Below are positions 29,922-42,460 of a stretch of DNA of 64,000 bases, one piece after another (positions within the stretch are counted from its first letter, which is position 1; each line of letters opens with the position of its first letter). Both the position numbers and the translations under genes were made by a program. Below the pieces are notes generated by a model, which saw nothing but the letters and a program-made list of their open reading frames with translations, was not told the DNA's origin and searched no databases. Source of the stretch: Datisca glomerata (lineage: Eukaryota > Streptophyta > Magnoliopsida > Cucurbitales > Datiscaceae). Where the stretch lies: positions 1,320,793 through 1,384,792 of the forward strand of contig QANY01004038.1 in the NCBI GenBank assembly GCA_003255025.1. Direction: 5' to 3'.

Positions 29922-32468
29922 ATGAGGGAAAGACCTATGGTAGTTTTATGTTACATGAATGGTAATGTCGTGATCGGTGTAAATGGAGTTTCTTATGATC
30001 AACCTTCAATGAAGAGACTTGTTTTCCTAAGAAGATTACTTTTAACGAGTTAGATAATGCTTTATGTGAAACCTTGTCAATTGACCGTCTACATTGAAAC
30101 TTGGACATAGTTTATCATTATCCACTTACTCTTAGTGCCGGGTCATTTAACTATGTGAAATTTCTGATACGAAATGATAAGGATGCTCATACGATGTTTA
30201 CTATTGTGCTTCAAATTCCTCCGCCAAATACAATTGAGTTATATTTAACCAAAAATGCTAGAGATGTAGGAGGTCCTAGCATAAACTTATATAATGACAA
30301 TATGTGTGGTGGAGTTGAGGTATACGATAGTGCAACAATTTCGTCTCCATTCCATGAGAATGACATGTGTCCTACAGTGCAAGAAAATATACCTAGTAGT
30401 AGTTATTTTTCACATGAAGATGCAAATGCTCATGACGTTCATGTGAATCCATCTAGCCCTCCACGTAGCTTCTTCTTGGCAGAGTTTGAGGAGATAAATG
30501 CTTGTAATATTATTGATGAAGATGATGACCAAGTTGAAGAGGATGATGTTGTGAACCCCTCCGCTGAAATGCTCCAGCATGAACCCTCTTCGTCATTCCT
30601 TGCGCAGTTGGATTGGGATGCTATAGATGTAAAGCTAGATAAGATATCTATCCAACGTACTAGGATATGGAATGAAACAAATGAATTATACACAGGTTTA
30701 CGTTTTGAAAGTAAGGCAGACCTTAAGTATGCTTTAAAAAGATACTCGATACTCAGACATCAACATTTTAGTGTGGTAGAGTCATTGCCCAACCTTTGGG
30801 TTATAAAATGCAAGAAGTTTAATGAAGGTTGCCAATGGAAAGTTCGTGCGTGTCGTCGAAAATCACACAATATATTTGAAAGAACTCAATACACCAGACC
30901 TCACACATGTGTCTATCCAGGATTATCACAAGACCATTCACAGTTGGACTCAACATTGATTGCACGAGAGTTGCATGGTGTCATGAGACGGGATCCAACT
31001 ACAGCTCTTGCAGCACTTCATCAGATGGTGAAAAATAAATTTGGATACGATGTGCATTATAGAAAGGTATGGGAAGCTAAACGAAAAGCAATTGCAAAGT
31101 ATTTGGTGATTCAGATCAATCTTACCAGCAACTACCAATATGGTTGAATATGCTTGTGAAGTCAAATCCTGGGACTATAGTTCAATGGAAAGCACATAAC
31201 ATCGATGAACCAGGTAATGTGATATTCAGATATGTGTTAAGGTCTTTTGCTGCTGCTATAGAAGGATTCAAATATTGTAGGCCAGTCATTCAAATTAATG
31301 GCACATTTTTATATGGCAAGTATAATCATAAGTTCTTGATTACCACGTCGGTTTATTCAAACAGACGTATTTTTCCAATTGCTTATGCTATAGTTGATGA
31401 GCAAACCATAGATAGTTGGTCATGGTTTTTGTATTGCTTAAGCCATTACGTTATGCAGAGGGAAAGACTTGTGTTAATATCTGACCGACATGCTGGTATA
31501 AAAGCTGCAACACATAATCAGCAACTTAGGTGGTCAAAACCATTAGGCCATCATCGATATTGTTTGAAGCATGTTGCGAGTAACTTCAATGACAAATACA
31601 AGAACAAGGCGCTAAAAAATTTAGTATTTAGAGCGGGAATGCAACATCAGTAAAGAAAGTTTGAACTCTGCATGGATGAAATGAAGAAAATAAACAGTCG
31701 GTGTGTGCACTTCTTTGATAATATTGAAAAGGAAAATGGACTCTAGCATTCGATGGTGGATACCGATATGGTTGGATGACAACAAACGTTGTAGAATCCT
31801 TCAACGGTGTACTAAAAGGAACTCGCATGTTACAAGTGACGGCTTTGGTTGAGCTCACATTTAATCGTAGTGTGAATTGGTTTGAAAAGTGGAGAAGTGA
31901 AGCTAGATGCCTTACTATGAGGTGAAGTGTTTACTGCTTATGCTGTTGAGAAGTTGAAGACTTGGGAAGCCAGAGCTAGTTCACATGAGATCACAATTTT
32001 TGACCGTGCTAATGAAAGGTTCGAGGTTCTCACTGGCCAACATCAGAATCAATGTACAAAGGACGAAAAAGATAATATGTGAATTTAAAGGAACAAACAT
32101 GTACTTGTAAGAAGTTGCAATCATTTGGCCTCCCATGTTCCTATTTGTTAGTAGTGTGCGCATATGCTCGTATTGATAGTTCTCAATTCATTGAACATTA
32201 TTACCGCTGGTCAGGGCTTGCTGAGTGTTATAAGCCACAAATCAACCCTCTTCAACATGAACATTATTCGCAAGTTCCTAACTTTACAATAGTGCACCTT
32301 GATACAACTAGGATGTGAGAGAAAGGTAGACCCAAGTCGACCCGTATACGAAATGAGATGGATTGGAGAAAGCCAAGTATTCATAGTATATGTGGGCTTT
32401 GTCGACAAGATGGACGTGACCGTCAAAATTGTCCTTCTAGTAATAGAGGACAATCTTCGAATGAATGA
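29922..32468 (+). pseudogene. mudrA-type MULE transposase
   Basis: From the Met at 29922 the translation gives MRERPMVVLCYMNGN. After frame changes near 30030-30100 comes a long frame (30101-31147) with GSFNYVKFLIRNDKDAHTMF, an acidic linker, and a mudrA DNA-binding domain (LYTGLRFESKADLKYALKRY, with Cys/His residues around 30820-30910). The MULE transposase core (31144-31653) contains CRPVIQINGTFLYGKYNHKF, FPIAYAIVDEQTIDSWSWFL, LVLISDRHAGIKAA and HHRYCLKHVASNF. After a frameshift it reads GWMTTNVVESFNGVLKGTRM. A SWIM finger (CTCKKLQSFGLPCSY) and a zinc knuckle (CGLCRQDGRDRQNCP) end it. The first catalytic Asp is Asn at 31297-31299. The SWIM His is Tyr and the knuckle His is Arg. At least three frameshifts are present. 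Confidence 0.9.
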
Positions 32469-32621
32469 TAATATTTGACTTAGTACATTTTTATGTAATT
32501 CAATGTAATATTTGACTTAATACAATTTTATGTAATTCAATGTAATATTTGATTTAGTACATTTTTATGTAATTCATTATAATCATTGTATTTCGAACGA
32601 AACTCATTCTCAGGATATCAT

Positions 32622-34667
32622 GGAGCTTAGACTATAAGATAGCTCGATGTTGTATTTACAGGATCAACATTGATCCCAACATGTTTTGGACCAGGAGGAT
32701 TCTCGTGCTTTACATTGTCGCCAACATACTGCAGTTCTTCATCGGAACATGCCACTCCATAGACGTATTATTCCATATTTGATACGTGCTAGATTTTATG
32801 GAGTTGCGAGGGTTGGGTTTATCGCCCTCGACTGGAACTTGATCACATCTTTTATGGAGATATGGCGTCCTGAAACACACATATTTCATATAGCAGATGG
32901 TGAATGTACTATTACTCTACAGGATGTGCAAATACAGTTAGGACTTCCAATTGATGGGATGGCGGTAACATGTAGTACACATCGAGATTGGCCAAGGATA
33001 TGTGAACATTTGTTAGGATTTTGACTAGGCCCAAGTGATATACAAGGATCACGTTTACTTATGATGTGTTTCACTACACATTTTCCACTATCTGATGATG
33101 ATGACGAGCTTTATGTGCAACGTTATGCACGTGCATATATTCTACAACTTATCAGAGGTACCCTTTTTGTTATAAATCAAATATTAAGGTGCATTTGATG
33201 TTCTTGCCTTTACTAGAAGATTTTACCGAGGCTGGTAAGTACAGTTGGGGCAGTGCTACCTTGCATGGTTGTATAGGGAGATGTGCAAAGCCAGCCATAA
33301 AAATGCTTCTGATATTGTTGAGCTACTAGTATTACTGCAATTATGGGCATGTGGCCGATTTTCACATTTGGCCCCAGTGAGGTTGCGACGGGCGAGACAT
33401 GATAAAATCGAGGAAGATGGACTTCAAATGCCACCTCCTCCTTTGGGTATATGTTAGGTTAACTCATTTGATTATTATATATGTATGTTATCATTTATAT
33501 GTATTTAACTGTGCAATTTATCTCATAGATGGAAAGATATTTTTAATCTCACAGAGAACTCCACACATGTTCTTGTATCGATTTGCATTAGACAGACAAA
33601 CTCCAGATTATGTAATACTATGATTTTTATTTATAGCATAGGTAATACTCGGGTTTTGTCATATTATTTAAAATATAGTTTTTATAGGTTATATGGCAAC
33701 CTTATAATGATATTATTTATACACTTCCTGAATACTACATCATGCACTAAAATATATGGCGGTCTGTCTTTCCCCTCATGTCCTTTCACATAGTGGAATG
33801 ACATCGACCAGATCATGTTCTAAGATAATTTTGTATGATTCAACGTGTGCCCGAGCCATATGATACCAAAAGACGGCTGCATGACATCGACTTAAGAGGG
33901 AGAAATGAACTGAATTGGGGCATCCAACATCAGGTATACATTGAGAGATGGGATGAACGTAGGATACACATTGCTGAGAGGCACGTGGATGAACATGGAT
34001 ATGACAGCTCATACATGTTATGGTATCAGAGAATGACACAACGATACATAAATCAACAGGGAGCGTTATATGATTTAATGGTAAGTTTTTTTTATTAATT
34101 TATGTAATAATAGGTTTATATGGTCATTTAATAAGTAACTTATATAATATTTTTTTTATCTATGCAAACAGAGAGTCTGGACAATATTAATAATTTGACA
34201 CTTGATGATACTGAGCCATCTTGGATAATGCCTCGAATACGGCTTATCAAGCTCCTTTGTCCTATAGGCCTGGAATGCACAACTCATCTCAAAGAAGTCA
34301 ACAAGAATCACACATGGCTCAGTAAGAGCCATACATGCCGTCGGTCTTTTATATATTTGGAGGTGAGTTAGTGAATCAACTTGGTTCCACTTCTGAACCA
34401 TTTCATCAACCTCAACGGTGTAGAGGAAGATGACCTGGTGCTCTTGGAGGAGGAGGTAGAAGACATGCATGAGACTCCCCTATTGTGGAAGATGCTCCTA
34501 TTGTGGATGTAGACGCATATATTATGGAGGAAGACCCGCCGCTTATTGTAGATGAAGAAAGTGTAGCAGCTCTTATGGAGGAAGGTCAATCATCATAAGT
34601 AATTCAATTACAAACATATGAAAGACGTTCAAGAAGAATGAGAAGACGACCACCGTGTGGAACGTGA
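32622..34667 (+). pseudogene. MULE-borne plant mobile domain (PMD) gene
   Basis: The first block (32686-33024) reads RRIIPYLIRARFYGVARVGF, LDWNLITSFMEIWRPETHIF, GECTITLQDVQIQLGLPIDG. This is the N-terminal PMD hallmark shared with MAIN/MAIL-type host proteins and with MULE and gypsy copies. Later blocks are YVQRYARAYILQLIRG, SWGSATLHG/AWLYREMCKASHKNASD, FALDRQTPDYVI, IQRVPEPYDTKRRLHDIDLR, NELNWGIQHQVYIERWDERR and HVDEHGYDSSYMLWYQRMTQ (33835-34090). A Gln/Pro and acidic region and a basic tail (ERRSRRMRRRPPCGT) end near 34665. The gene has intron-like interruptions (33160-33240, 33460-33560, 33620-33690, 34080-34160) and stops or frameshifts at 33022 and 34370. It follows mudrA by 150 bases. 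PMD host proteins act in nuclear silencing and genome maintenance; the function within transposons is unknown. Confidence 0.85.
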
Positions 34668-34829
34668 TTGATTTATATTTTTTTTATTTGGATTTTTGTA
34701 AAATAATATAAAATGTAAAGTCATAAAATTTGTTAAAAATATATACTGTTCATTGACAATGTGTGATAAATTCATAAAATATTCTGCAGGATGGATGATT
34801 TTTGTATGCAAGTGAGAGCTTTTATACTG

Positions 34830-34988
34830 AAGGCGTCTTTTGTAAAGAGGGCTTTTGCCAACTAGAAGTCATCTTTACAAAAGACGCCTTCCGACATGGC
34901 CATATCTACCTTAGTTTTGGAATTAGTTTCAAAACTGCCTTATTTCCAATTTTTTTTAAAAAAATCACATTAAACCCAGAAATCCCCC
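34830..34988. repeat. MULE right subterminal array and terminal inverted repeat
   Basis: It carries GGCGTCTTTTGTAAAGAG and ATCTTTACAAAAGACGCCTT, then a segment complementary to the left terminus. The related end at 53310-53640 shares TACCTTAGTTTTGGAATTAG-like sequence. Confidence 0.7.
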
Positions 34989-35499
34989 TTATAGGATATC
35001 TTGTGACAGTTTTACCTAACAATACGTCATAATGTTAGTTTTTGAATCATATTCGTAGATCGACAATCAATCTAAGGGAGCATAGTATTTTTTTTGTTTA
35101 AGAAGATTTTCTTCTTTAAATTTTTTCCTATCAGACGATCAGGTAATGGAAATTTTACATTTATAATTGTGTGTGTATTTGTCCGAAAATTTAAGAATGA
35201 AACTACGTTTTTTTCTCAGTGATGATTATTGTTTTGGTGATCCCTCTCTTAGTGTTGCTATAGTTTAACTTATGATGTGCTTGTGATGGGTTGAACCTTA
35301 ATTTTTGAATGTAATATATGTTATAAGATAAGAAAGACCGTTGCATCAAAATGTAAACAAAACACTATGTGCCATTAGAGTCACGTACTTACTATTCTAC
35401 TCTGTTTGCCTTATCCTTCTAGAAATGTGTATGTTTGCCTGATCCTTTAGGAAATGGTCTTTGTATATGCTTTGGTTAGACTTGTGAGAGACTACATTA

Positions 35500-36245
35500 T
35501 TTCTTGTTCCACCTTCTCGAAGGACCAAAGTGGTACTCGTGAGGAAGTTCACTGGTACGTACTTCACAATCTAACTTTGTAGGAGATTATATGATTTTTG
35601 GTTCCTCCTTTTTGGAGGTGCCAAGTGGTACTAGTGAGGAAAATCACTTGTACGTACCTCACAAGCTAACAGTTACTAACATGTAATCTTTATTCTATTT
35701 AGGATGTATTAGCGAGCTCTAATGGGAGTTGTCCAACGAACTTTGTAAAAAAAGATTTGAAATCTCTGAACGAATGATATGTGTACTATATGTTATTGCA
35801 ATTGTAGTGATGTTACTCTATGTAAAATGTTGCTTACTGAATATATTTTCATACTCCTTCGGTTTTATTCTAAAACTTTTAGATGATGATTAAGCATTTG
35901 ATACATATGCTTTCATACTCATTCTACTTTCATACTCATACTGAATATATTTTCATACTCGTTCTGGTTTAGAGTCTCTATCATGGAAGAGTCAATAAGT
36001 TTCTTATGAAAACATTTTGAGTTTAATTATTTTCTTTAATTTCATCATTTCTACTTTTAACCATTTTTTGGTTACTAAACATTTTAGTTTGAATCGATGT
36101 TGAGAATTTTTTTAAACGATTTGAATTGAATAATTTCGACCTAATTTATTTGCACTCTAAGTTTTTAAAAAAATGTTGACCTATCTTCCGTGAGCTTTTT
36201 TGCATAAATTTTTGAAGTGATCTTAATCAGTTTTGAGTTGTGACA
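35500..36245 (+). repeat. Tekay/Del-like gypsy LTR (3' part)
   Basis: About 740 bases match 50525-51111 in the same orientation, sharing GTACCTCACAAGTTAAC-type, GCGAGCTCTAAT, GCGAACTTT and ATATTTTCATACTC words. It ends in TTGTGACA and is followed by a primer-binding-site-like sequence and a gypsy pol on the same strand. The LTR start was not found; 34990-35500 may also belong to it. Confidence 0.65.
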
Positions 36246-36246
36246 G

Positions 36247-36270
36247 TTTCGGTAACAAAGCTTATGGGTT
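36247..36270 (+). promoter_or_regulatory. Degenerate primer-binding site (initiator Met tRNA)
   Basis: TCGGTAACAAAGCTTATGGG, two or three bases after the LTR end, resembles the usual TGGTATCAGAGC..TATGG primer-binding site with several substitutions. Its position between LTR and internal region supports the call. Confidence 0.5.
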
Positions 36271-36989
36271 AAATGATTTTTTAGATAAAAATTTTTTAAT
36301 AAAAAATGAGTTTTGTAAAAAAATTAGGAGTCCATGCAAGAAATTATGATTATGATATTGGTTAAGTTGTAAAATATTTGTGTGTATGATCATCTTGAAT
36401 GATCTATGTGTGATTACTTTTAGTAGTAATAGATCTTTTGAACAACATGAACTCAAATTTGGAAGATAGGAAAAAAGAAAGACGTTGAATCAACGATATT
36501 CCCTACACCATTTTCTTAGTTCACCGAAAGAATGTTAAAAGACAATATTTGTAGGGTGCCAATTTGGATAAGGGCAAGTGCTAGGGAATAATGTTGTCAT
36601 AGTTTACCACCCAAGGTTAAAAATAGTCGTTATTAGTAGAATTAAATTGTGTTCTTAATTTAGGGATGAGACCCTTACCGAAGCCTTTGTGATGAAGAGG
36701 TGGATTAGTCAATGCATTTAGCTCCATATTTTTATCAAGGAAAACTTAGAGCATTTATCATTTGAATGTTTCCTCTATCACGACACCAATGTCATGGTGG
36801 ACCAAATGCACCAGTAATTTAAGAAAATCTTTATGATGATTGAAACGAATATCCTTTATGAAGATAGTGCACGTCTAGTGTTAAGATCAATAATTTGTAG
36901 TATACGATTAGTCTTATTATATTGGTAATGTTGATAGAACATTGGATGCAACTCTTAATTTTCCTTATAAGTGATTCTTTTATCGTTAC
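36271..36989. other. Degraded gypsy gag region, unrecognisable
   Basis: By position this should be gag and the start of protease of the gypsy element. I see no zinc knuckle or capsid motif; the first recognisable coding signal is the protease tail at about 36990. Confidence 0.3.
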
Positions 36990-39985
36990 CTTTGGCAGCT
37001 AGCTTCTGATTATGCCAGCATCATAAGGAAAAATGTTAGGCAAAACCTCTTGATAAGTTGATCTTGAAGTGTAAGAGTTCGAACCTAAATAATTACACGT
37101 ATCATTTCTAAGTCATGAGTTAAACACGCTATTGGATAATAGTGTAAATGTGTGAGTTACTTGGTGAGTGTGTTGGACATGTGTGAGATAGTGTTATATA
37201 TTTGGCGTTACGAAATTGGTTAAAGAGTTCTACGAAGGTTTTCTTAAGATTCATCGGCTTCACTGCCCAATAGAAAAGTGAAATTTAATATTGAAATAGT
37301 TCTTAGAACTATTCTTATTTATAAGACTTCACATCATGTGACACCTTTTTAGATTAAGAAGCTTAAAAAACTACTCCAAGAATTATTGTCAAGGAAAAGG
37401 ATGGATCTATGAGGCTTTAGATAAACTATAGAGAGTTGAGCAAGATTACTATTAAGAATAAATATCCTCAAGGATTTATTTAATCAACTCCATGGAGTAT
37501 GTGTCTTCTCTAAAATTGACTTATGATCTGGTTATCACCAACTAAGAGTGAAGGAGGACATACCGAAGACTATGGGCATTATAAGTTTTTGGTTATGCCT
37601 TCTTGGTTGACCAATGTCCACACTACATTCATGGACTTGATGAACCATGTTTTTCAATATTTTTTGGATTAGTTTGTCATTATTTTCATAGATAATTTTC
37701 TCATTTATTGTAAGTGTGAAGGAGACCATGAAGAACCTCTAAGGACAACACTTTAGATTATAAAAGATCGGAAGCTGTATGCCAAGTTTAGTAAATGTGT
37801 TTTGGTTATCTAATACTTCCTTCTTAGGACATGTGGGTTCTAACGAGGGTATATCAGTTGATCTTGCAAAGATAGATGCATTGATCAATTGGAATCATCC
37901 AATGAATGTCAAGGAGATTCGAAGTTTTTTAGGATTGGCAGGCTACTATCAAAGATTGTAGAGGGACTCTATAAGATTTCTGCTCTATTGAATAAGTTGA
38001 CAAGAAAGAATGCAAGGTACCTTTGGTCGGAAGAGTGTGAAAAGTGTTTCCAAGGACTTAAACAACAATTGGTGTTAGCTCAAGTCCTCAATGTATCCTC
38101 TGGGAGTGATGGGTTCTTTATCTACAGGGTGGCTTCACTTGCAGGCTTGGGTTATTTATTGATGCAACACAGAAAAGTTATAGCATATGCTTCCCGACAG
38201 TTGGAAAGTTATTAACAAAACTACCCAACCTGTGGTTTGAACTCGCAGTTGAATTTTTTTGCTCGGTAGATTTGGAAACAATAAATTCTATGGGACAAGG
38301 GTCAAAAGCTACAAAGATTATAAGAGATTGAAGTATCTTTTCACTCAAAAGGAGCTTAACATGAGGAAGCTTTGGTGGTTGGAAATTGTTAAAGACTATG
38401 ACTGTGTGATTAATTATCATCCTGGAAAAGCTAATAGTTAGCAGATGCACTTCATAGGAAATTAGGTTCTTTAACGACCCTTGTTTGTACTCAACAATCC
38501 ATTCAAGATGGTGTAGAGAGTTTGAAATTGGAAATTCCAGTCGAGGATGCCTCAACTAAGCTTGCTCAATTGACAGTATAACCTATGGTTTAAGATAGGA
38601 TTTGTGATGTGTAGAACAATGATGCCATTAGTAAAGGTTGTATCGGAATTGGGTGGGAAAATGGAAGATTTTTTAGCTTCGTGAAATGGTGTGCTTATCA
38701 ACAATGAGTGGTTGTACGTAATATTAAAGATTTGAAAAGGAAATTTATTGTAGAGGCCCACACTAATCCTTATTTAATATACCCGGACAATATAAAGATG
38801 TATTAGGATTTTCTTAAGCACATTTGGTGGAACGATATTAAGCGTGATGTGGTGAAATTTGTAGAACAATACCTTACTTGCTAACAAGTGAAGGCTGAAT
38901 GCCAACACTCTTCTTGTCTATTACAACCTTTAACAATTCCAGAATGGAAGTGGGAGTATATTTTAATGGACTTTATTTTGGGTTTACCTAAGACTATGAG
39001 AGGATTTGACATGATTCAAGTTATAGTCGATCAATTGACCAAGTTTTTTCACTTTCTACCTTGCCGTATAACATTTTCAGTAGTAGATTAGGCAAAGTTA
39101 TATTCTGGCGTGGTCTTCAGGAAGCCTTGGGTACCTAACTAAGGTTTAGCACAACTTTTCACCCTTATATAGATGGATAGACTGAATGGACCATTTAAAT
39201 TCTTGAGGATATGCTATGGGTGTGTGTGTATTAGACTTTCAAGGAAGTTGGAGATAAATTTCAGCTCATCGAGTTTTCTTCCAATAATAGCTACCAAGCA
39301 ACAATTGGAACGACACCATTTGAAGATTTTTATGGATAAAAGGGTCATTCTCCTATTTGTTAGGATGAGGTTGGCGATAGGAGGTTGGCGATAGGAGGTT
39401 GTTAGGTCTGGAAATGGTCCAGCAAGCCAATGACGATATTGATAAAATTAAAAAAAATCCAAACTGCTCAAAGTCATCAAAAGAGTTATGCATAGGTTCG
39501 TAAGAAAGACCTAAAATTTATAATCAGAGACAATGTTTATTAAGACTGTGCCTATGACAGGACTTAGGAGATTTGGGAAGAAAGGAAAGCTTAGCTTTGC
39601 TTTATCGGTCCTTTTGATGTCATAGAACATATTTGGGTAATCCCTATCGTGTAGCTCTACCCCCAGCTTTGGCAGGAGTACACGATGAGTTTCATGTATC
39701 AATGTTGTGAAAGTATGTTCTTGTAATGTTGAACATTCTGAGTTATTAGCCTCTCCATTTCCGTGAAGATCTAACTTATAAAGAGGTTCCTATCTAATTC
39801 TCGACAGCAAGGCGTAAGTGTTACACACTATGAAGATTCCCTTGGTCAAGGTACTCTAAAGAAACTATTGTATAGAAGAGGCTACTTAGGAGCGCGATGA
39901 AGAAATTTAAGCTCTATATCCAGAGCTATTCAAAGTTTAACTCTCAACAATTTTCGAGGACGGAAATTCTCATAAGGAGGATAGG
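36990..39985 (+). pseudogene. Ty3/gypsy pol relic (protease tail, RT, RNase H, integrase)
   Basis: In order: protease tail QLASDYASI (about 37010). RT with [46 protein letters not shown] and FVIIFIDNFLIYCKCEGDHE, where the catalytic FIDD is FIDN. RT connection [20 protein letters not shown] and [18 protein letters not shown] (37780-37990). RNase H with GKVIAYASRQLESY-like sequence (38170-38215) and LKYLFTQKELNMRKLWWLEI (38330). Integrase with LQPLTIPEWKWEYILMDFIL (38930) and NNSYQATIGTTPFEDFYG (39280). A C-terminal KEVP and EEATW-like tail reaches 39985. This order and the residues fit the Tekay/Del (chromovirus) lineage. Stops and frameshifts occur throughout, so it is long dead. Confidence 0.88.
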
Positions 39986-39986
39986 A
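39974..39986 (+). promoter_or_regulatory. Polypurine tract
   Basis: AAGGAGGATAGGA lies directly before TGTAAGACCC, a typical gypsy LTR start, and directly after the end of pol. Confidence 0.75.
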
Positions 39987-42230
39987 TGTAAGACCCAACA
40001 TTTTAGGTAAGTATTCTATTTACTATAATTATATGGTATAATATGCTCTAACTTCTTCAATTGAATGATTTATAGTATAGGAACTTTCCTGCAAACTTTG
40101 CGTTATGATTTTTACGTGGAAGGTTAATGTTTTAGGGTTACATTAGGAGTATAGTGATTATATCTTAAGATTTATTTTAATATACCTATATACATTAATG
40201 TTTTATTTCAAATCAATGATGACATGAGTTGTTTTAGAACTTAAAATCTCAAAACATTATTGAATTTAAATTTGGATAGGAGATTTATTCTTACATTTGA
40301 TGATAAAAGAAAAATGAAAATTTTCATTTTAGGATTCCTGAACCGTGAAATTCCCTACCTAGTGAGGATTGATTTTAAACTCACTCTAAAGTCAAACTTT
40401 ATAATTATAAAAAATAAATTCATAATAAAAAAGGATTGATTTTAAACTCACTCTAAAGTCAAACTTAATAATTATAAAAAGTAAATTCTTATATGACTTT
40501 GTGTATAATAAAAAATGTTAAGCATAAGTAAATAATATAAGCAATACATTCTTAGAAGTATCAAGGAGTCTTACTCATATGTATGAATAAAAATATTAAG
40601 CATAAGTAAATAATATAAGCAATACATTCTTAGAAGTATCAAGGAGTCTTACTCATATGTATGAATAATAAGAGCCAGTCTTTCTTTTATTGTCCTTCAT
40701 TTCATTAAGTAAAAAATAAAAAAATAGAGAATCAAGATAATTCATTATCTATCACTTCTTCGTTGATTCTGATTTTTTTCCTTACGACAAGACAACCAAA
40801 TTGAGATTCTCGAATTTTTTTAACAACGCATTAATCAACGTTTGAGTTTGAATTGTAATTTAAAATTCAATTTAAGAGAAAGCCTATTTGATTCTGGTTC
40901 TAAGACCAATAGTTCTAGTGATCGACTCACTCTCATTATTAAAAAAATGTAACAAAGATAAATTACGAGCTTGTTTTATACCAATAGTGATTGATCGTTG
41001 CTGTTTTAAAGTCAACATATTTACTTGTCTAAATAATATTTTTCTTTGTTTACTAATAAATCGACTTTTGAAATTTAAATGCTTAGATGAAGTCCTATGC
41101 ATTACGATATCATTTCAATACCGTATTGATTTATATTTCTTCTAAACTCGTTTATAGAGAACCCATATCATTTCTTTTTTAATGCAGAGAATTTGGATTT
41201 TCCCCTTCATTTTCTTTGTTTTCTTTTCTGCCAACTCATCTTCCACCAACATTTAGCTTTTATCTTCAAAAGAAGAAAAGAAGAGAGAAGATAAATTTTC
41301 AAAAGATTGAGTTATCCTTTGAAAGCGTGAGTAATATGCTTCTCAGTGTTCTAATGTTTGTGGTTTTCCTTTCAAAACACTTAAACCATTTTCTTCTTCT
41401 TTGACTCATTTTCTTATTCTTCCGACAACACCATTAGCATATTTCCCTCCTCTCATCAGATTCACCTACCTTTGTTTTTTTAAAAGACATCTTCTTGATT
41501 TCTACATCGAGAATCTTTCTCCTTGGTTTTCTTCGACTAGTTCTTCGTTCTCCATTTATTGACAAAAATCATAAAGACCCGATTTTCTTTGTTACAAACC
41601 AAAGTTCAACTAATGAAAATAATTTTTTTGTAAGATCTGAATTTTAAACGTTTCTTCTATTGGGGTTTTTGTCTAATTTTTCATATTCGTTGACAGTGTT
41701 TTAAAACTGTGCCTTACGTTAAAAAAAATAAGCGTTTGATTTTGTAAGTTCTCTTGAAAACTCTAGTTTTTATGTTATGTATTCATGAAATTATATTGTT
41801 TTCATGAAATTCGTGTTTTACAAATCAGAGAAAAACCATTATAAGAGTTTTAGAAATGTTTAACATTTCCCTATTCAAATGAATTATTTTGAAGCTGAGA
41901 ATTCTAGGAAGTAATTATAAGACGTGAATGTTAAATATATAAAAAAATTATAGGATTTTGATGTGTTTTGGATTTTCTAAAAATTCTTCAAAATATTTAA
42001 TTTTTCAGTAAATTTTGAAAATGGTGTTTTCATTTTGATAAATCCTAAGGTTTCGTTCGAGTTCTAGGGTATTTTAATCTAAATTTTTTTTATGGTTTCC
42101 TAACATATCAAGATTATTACTGTAAAGAATTTAGAAGAAGATGAGACTCCTGTGTTTTCCTAAAAAAGTTGAAAATTACTTTTTAAGTATAGTAAAAACA
42201 GAATTGATGATGTTTGAATTTTAGGTGATT
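39987..42230 (+). repeat. Probable 3' gypsy LTR, boundary unresolved
   Basis: It starts TGTAAGACCCAACATTTTAG right after the polypurine tract. I could not align its body with the 35500-36245 LTR end, and no closing GTTACA was found before a CACTA remnant begins near 42240. It is either a truncated or a heavily diverged LTR. Two local tandem duplications (40366-40500 and 40519-40670) lie inside it. Confidence 0.4.
40366..40670. repeat. Two adjacent tandem duplications (67 and 78 bp periods)
   Basis: GGATTGATTTTAAACTCACT occurs at 40366 and 40433, giving a 67-base period. AGCATAAGTAAATAATATAA occurs at 40521 and 40599, giving a 78-base period; copies of the second are nearly identical to about 40670. 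High identity shows they are recent compared with the surrounding relic. Confidence 0.9.
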
Positions 42231-42239
42231 CTTGTATGA

Positions 42240-42460
42240 AGATCAAACCGGCTATGGTAGCGGTTTTCACTGCTGCCAAAAATTTATGCGGGGTTAGCAG
42301 ATTGCCGTTAAAGCGACCGTCATAAAGATTTTTTACGGCGGTTTTGTCAACTGCCCGAGGATCGCTGACAAAAATGCACTTTAGTTGGCGGTTTGTTTTT
42401 ACATTTACGGCGGTTTTAAACCACCGTTAAATGATTAAACTTACAAAAGGGAGAATTTAA
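42240..42460. mobile_element. CACTA subterminal-repeat remnant
   Basis: Inverted motifs such as TAGCGGTTTTCACTGCTGCC and ACGGCGGTTTT..AACCACCGTTAAA repeat every 40-60 bases, in the style of the block at 2390-2640. No CACTA terminus or transposase adjoins it. Confidence 0.55.

Larger units (their letters stand above)
29160..34988 (+). mobile_element. Mutator-like element (MULE) with mudrA and PMD genes
   Basis: The left end reads GGAGGATTTTTGAG. The reverse complement of the right end reads GGGGGATTTCTGGG. Both continue into TTTTGAAA and AAAAGTAAGGT/AAAACTAAGGT words before arrays of a TTTTGTAAAGACGCCTTC motif. The inverted repeats are alignable over roughly 100 bases, but I could not find a clean 9-base target duplication, so ends are good to a few bases. 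Two same-strand genes lie inside: mudrA (29922-32468) and a plant-mobile-domain gene (32622-34667). The 29440-29600 leader is unusually GC-rich for the window. Confidence 0.8.

Noticed and set aside
34802..35032. 76-residue frame with repeated EGVF/EVIF words
   Set aside because: It is a translation of the MULE terminal repeat array.
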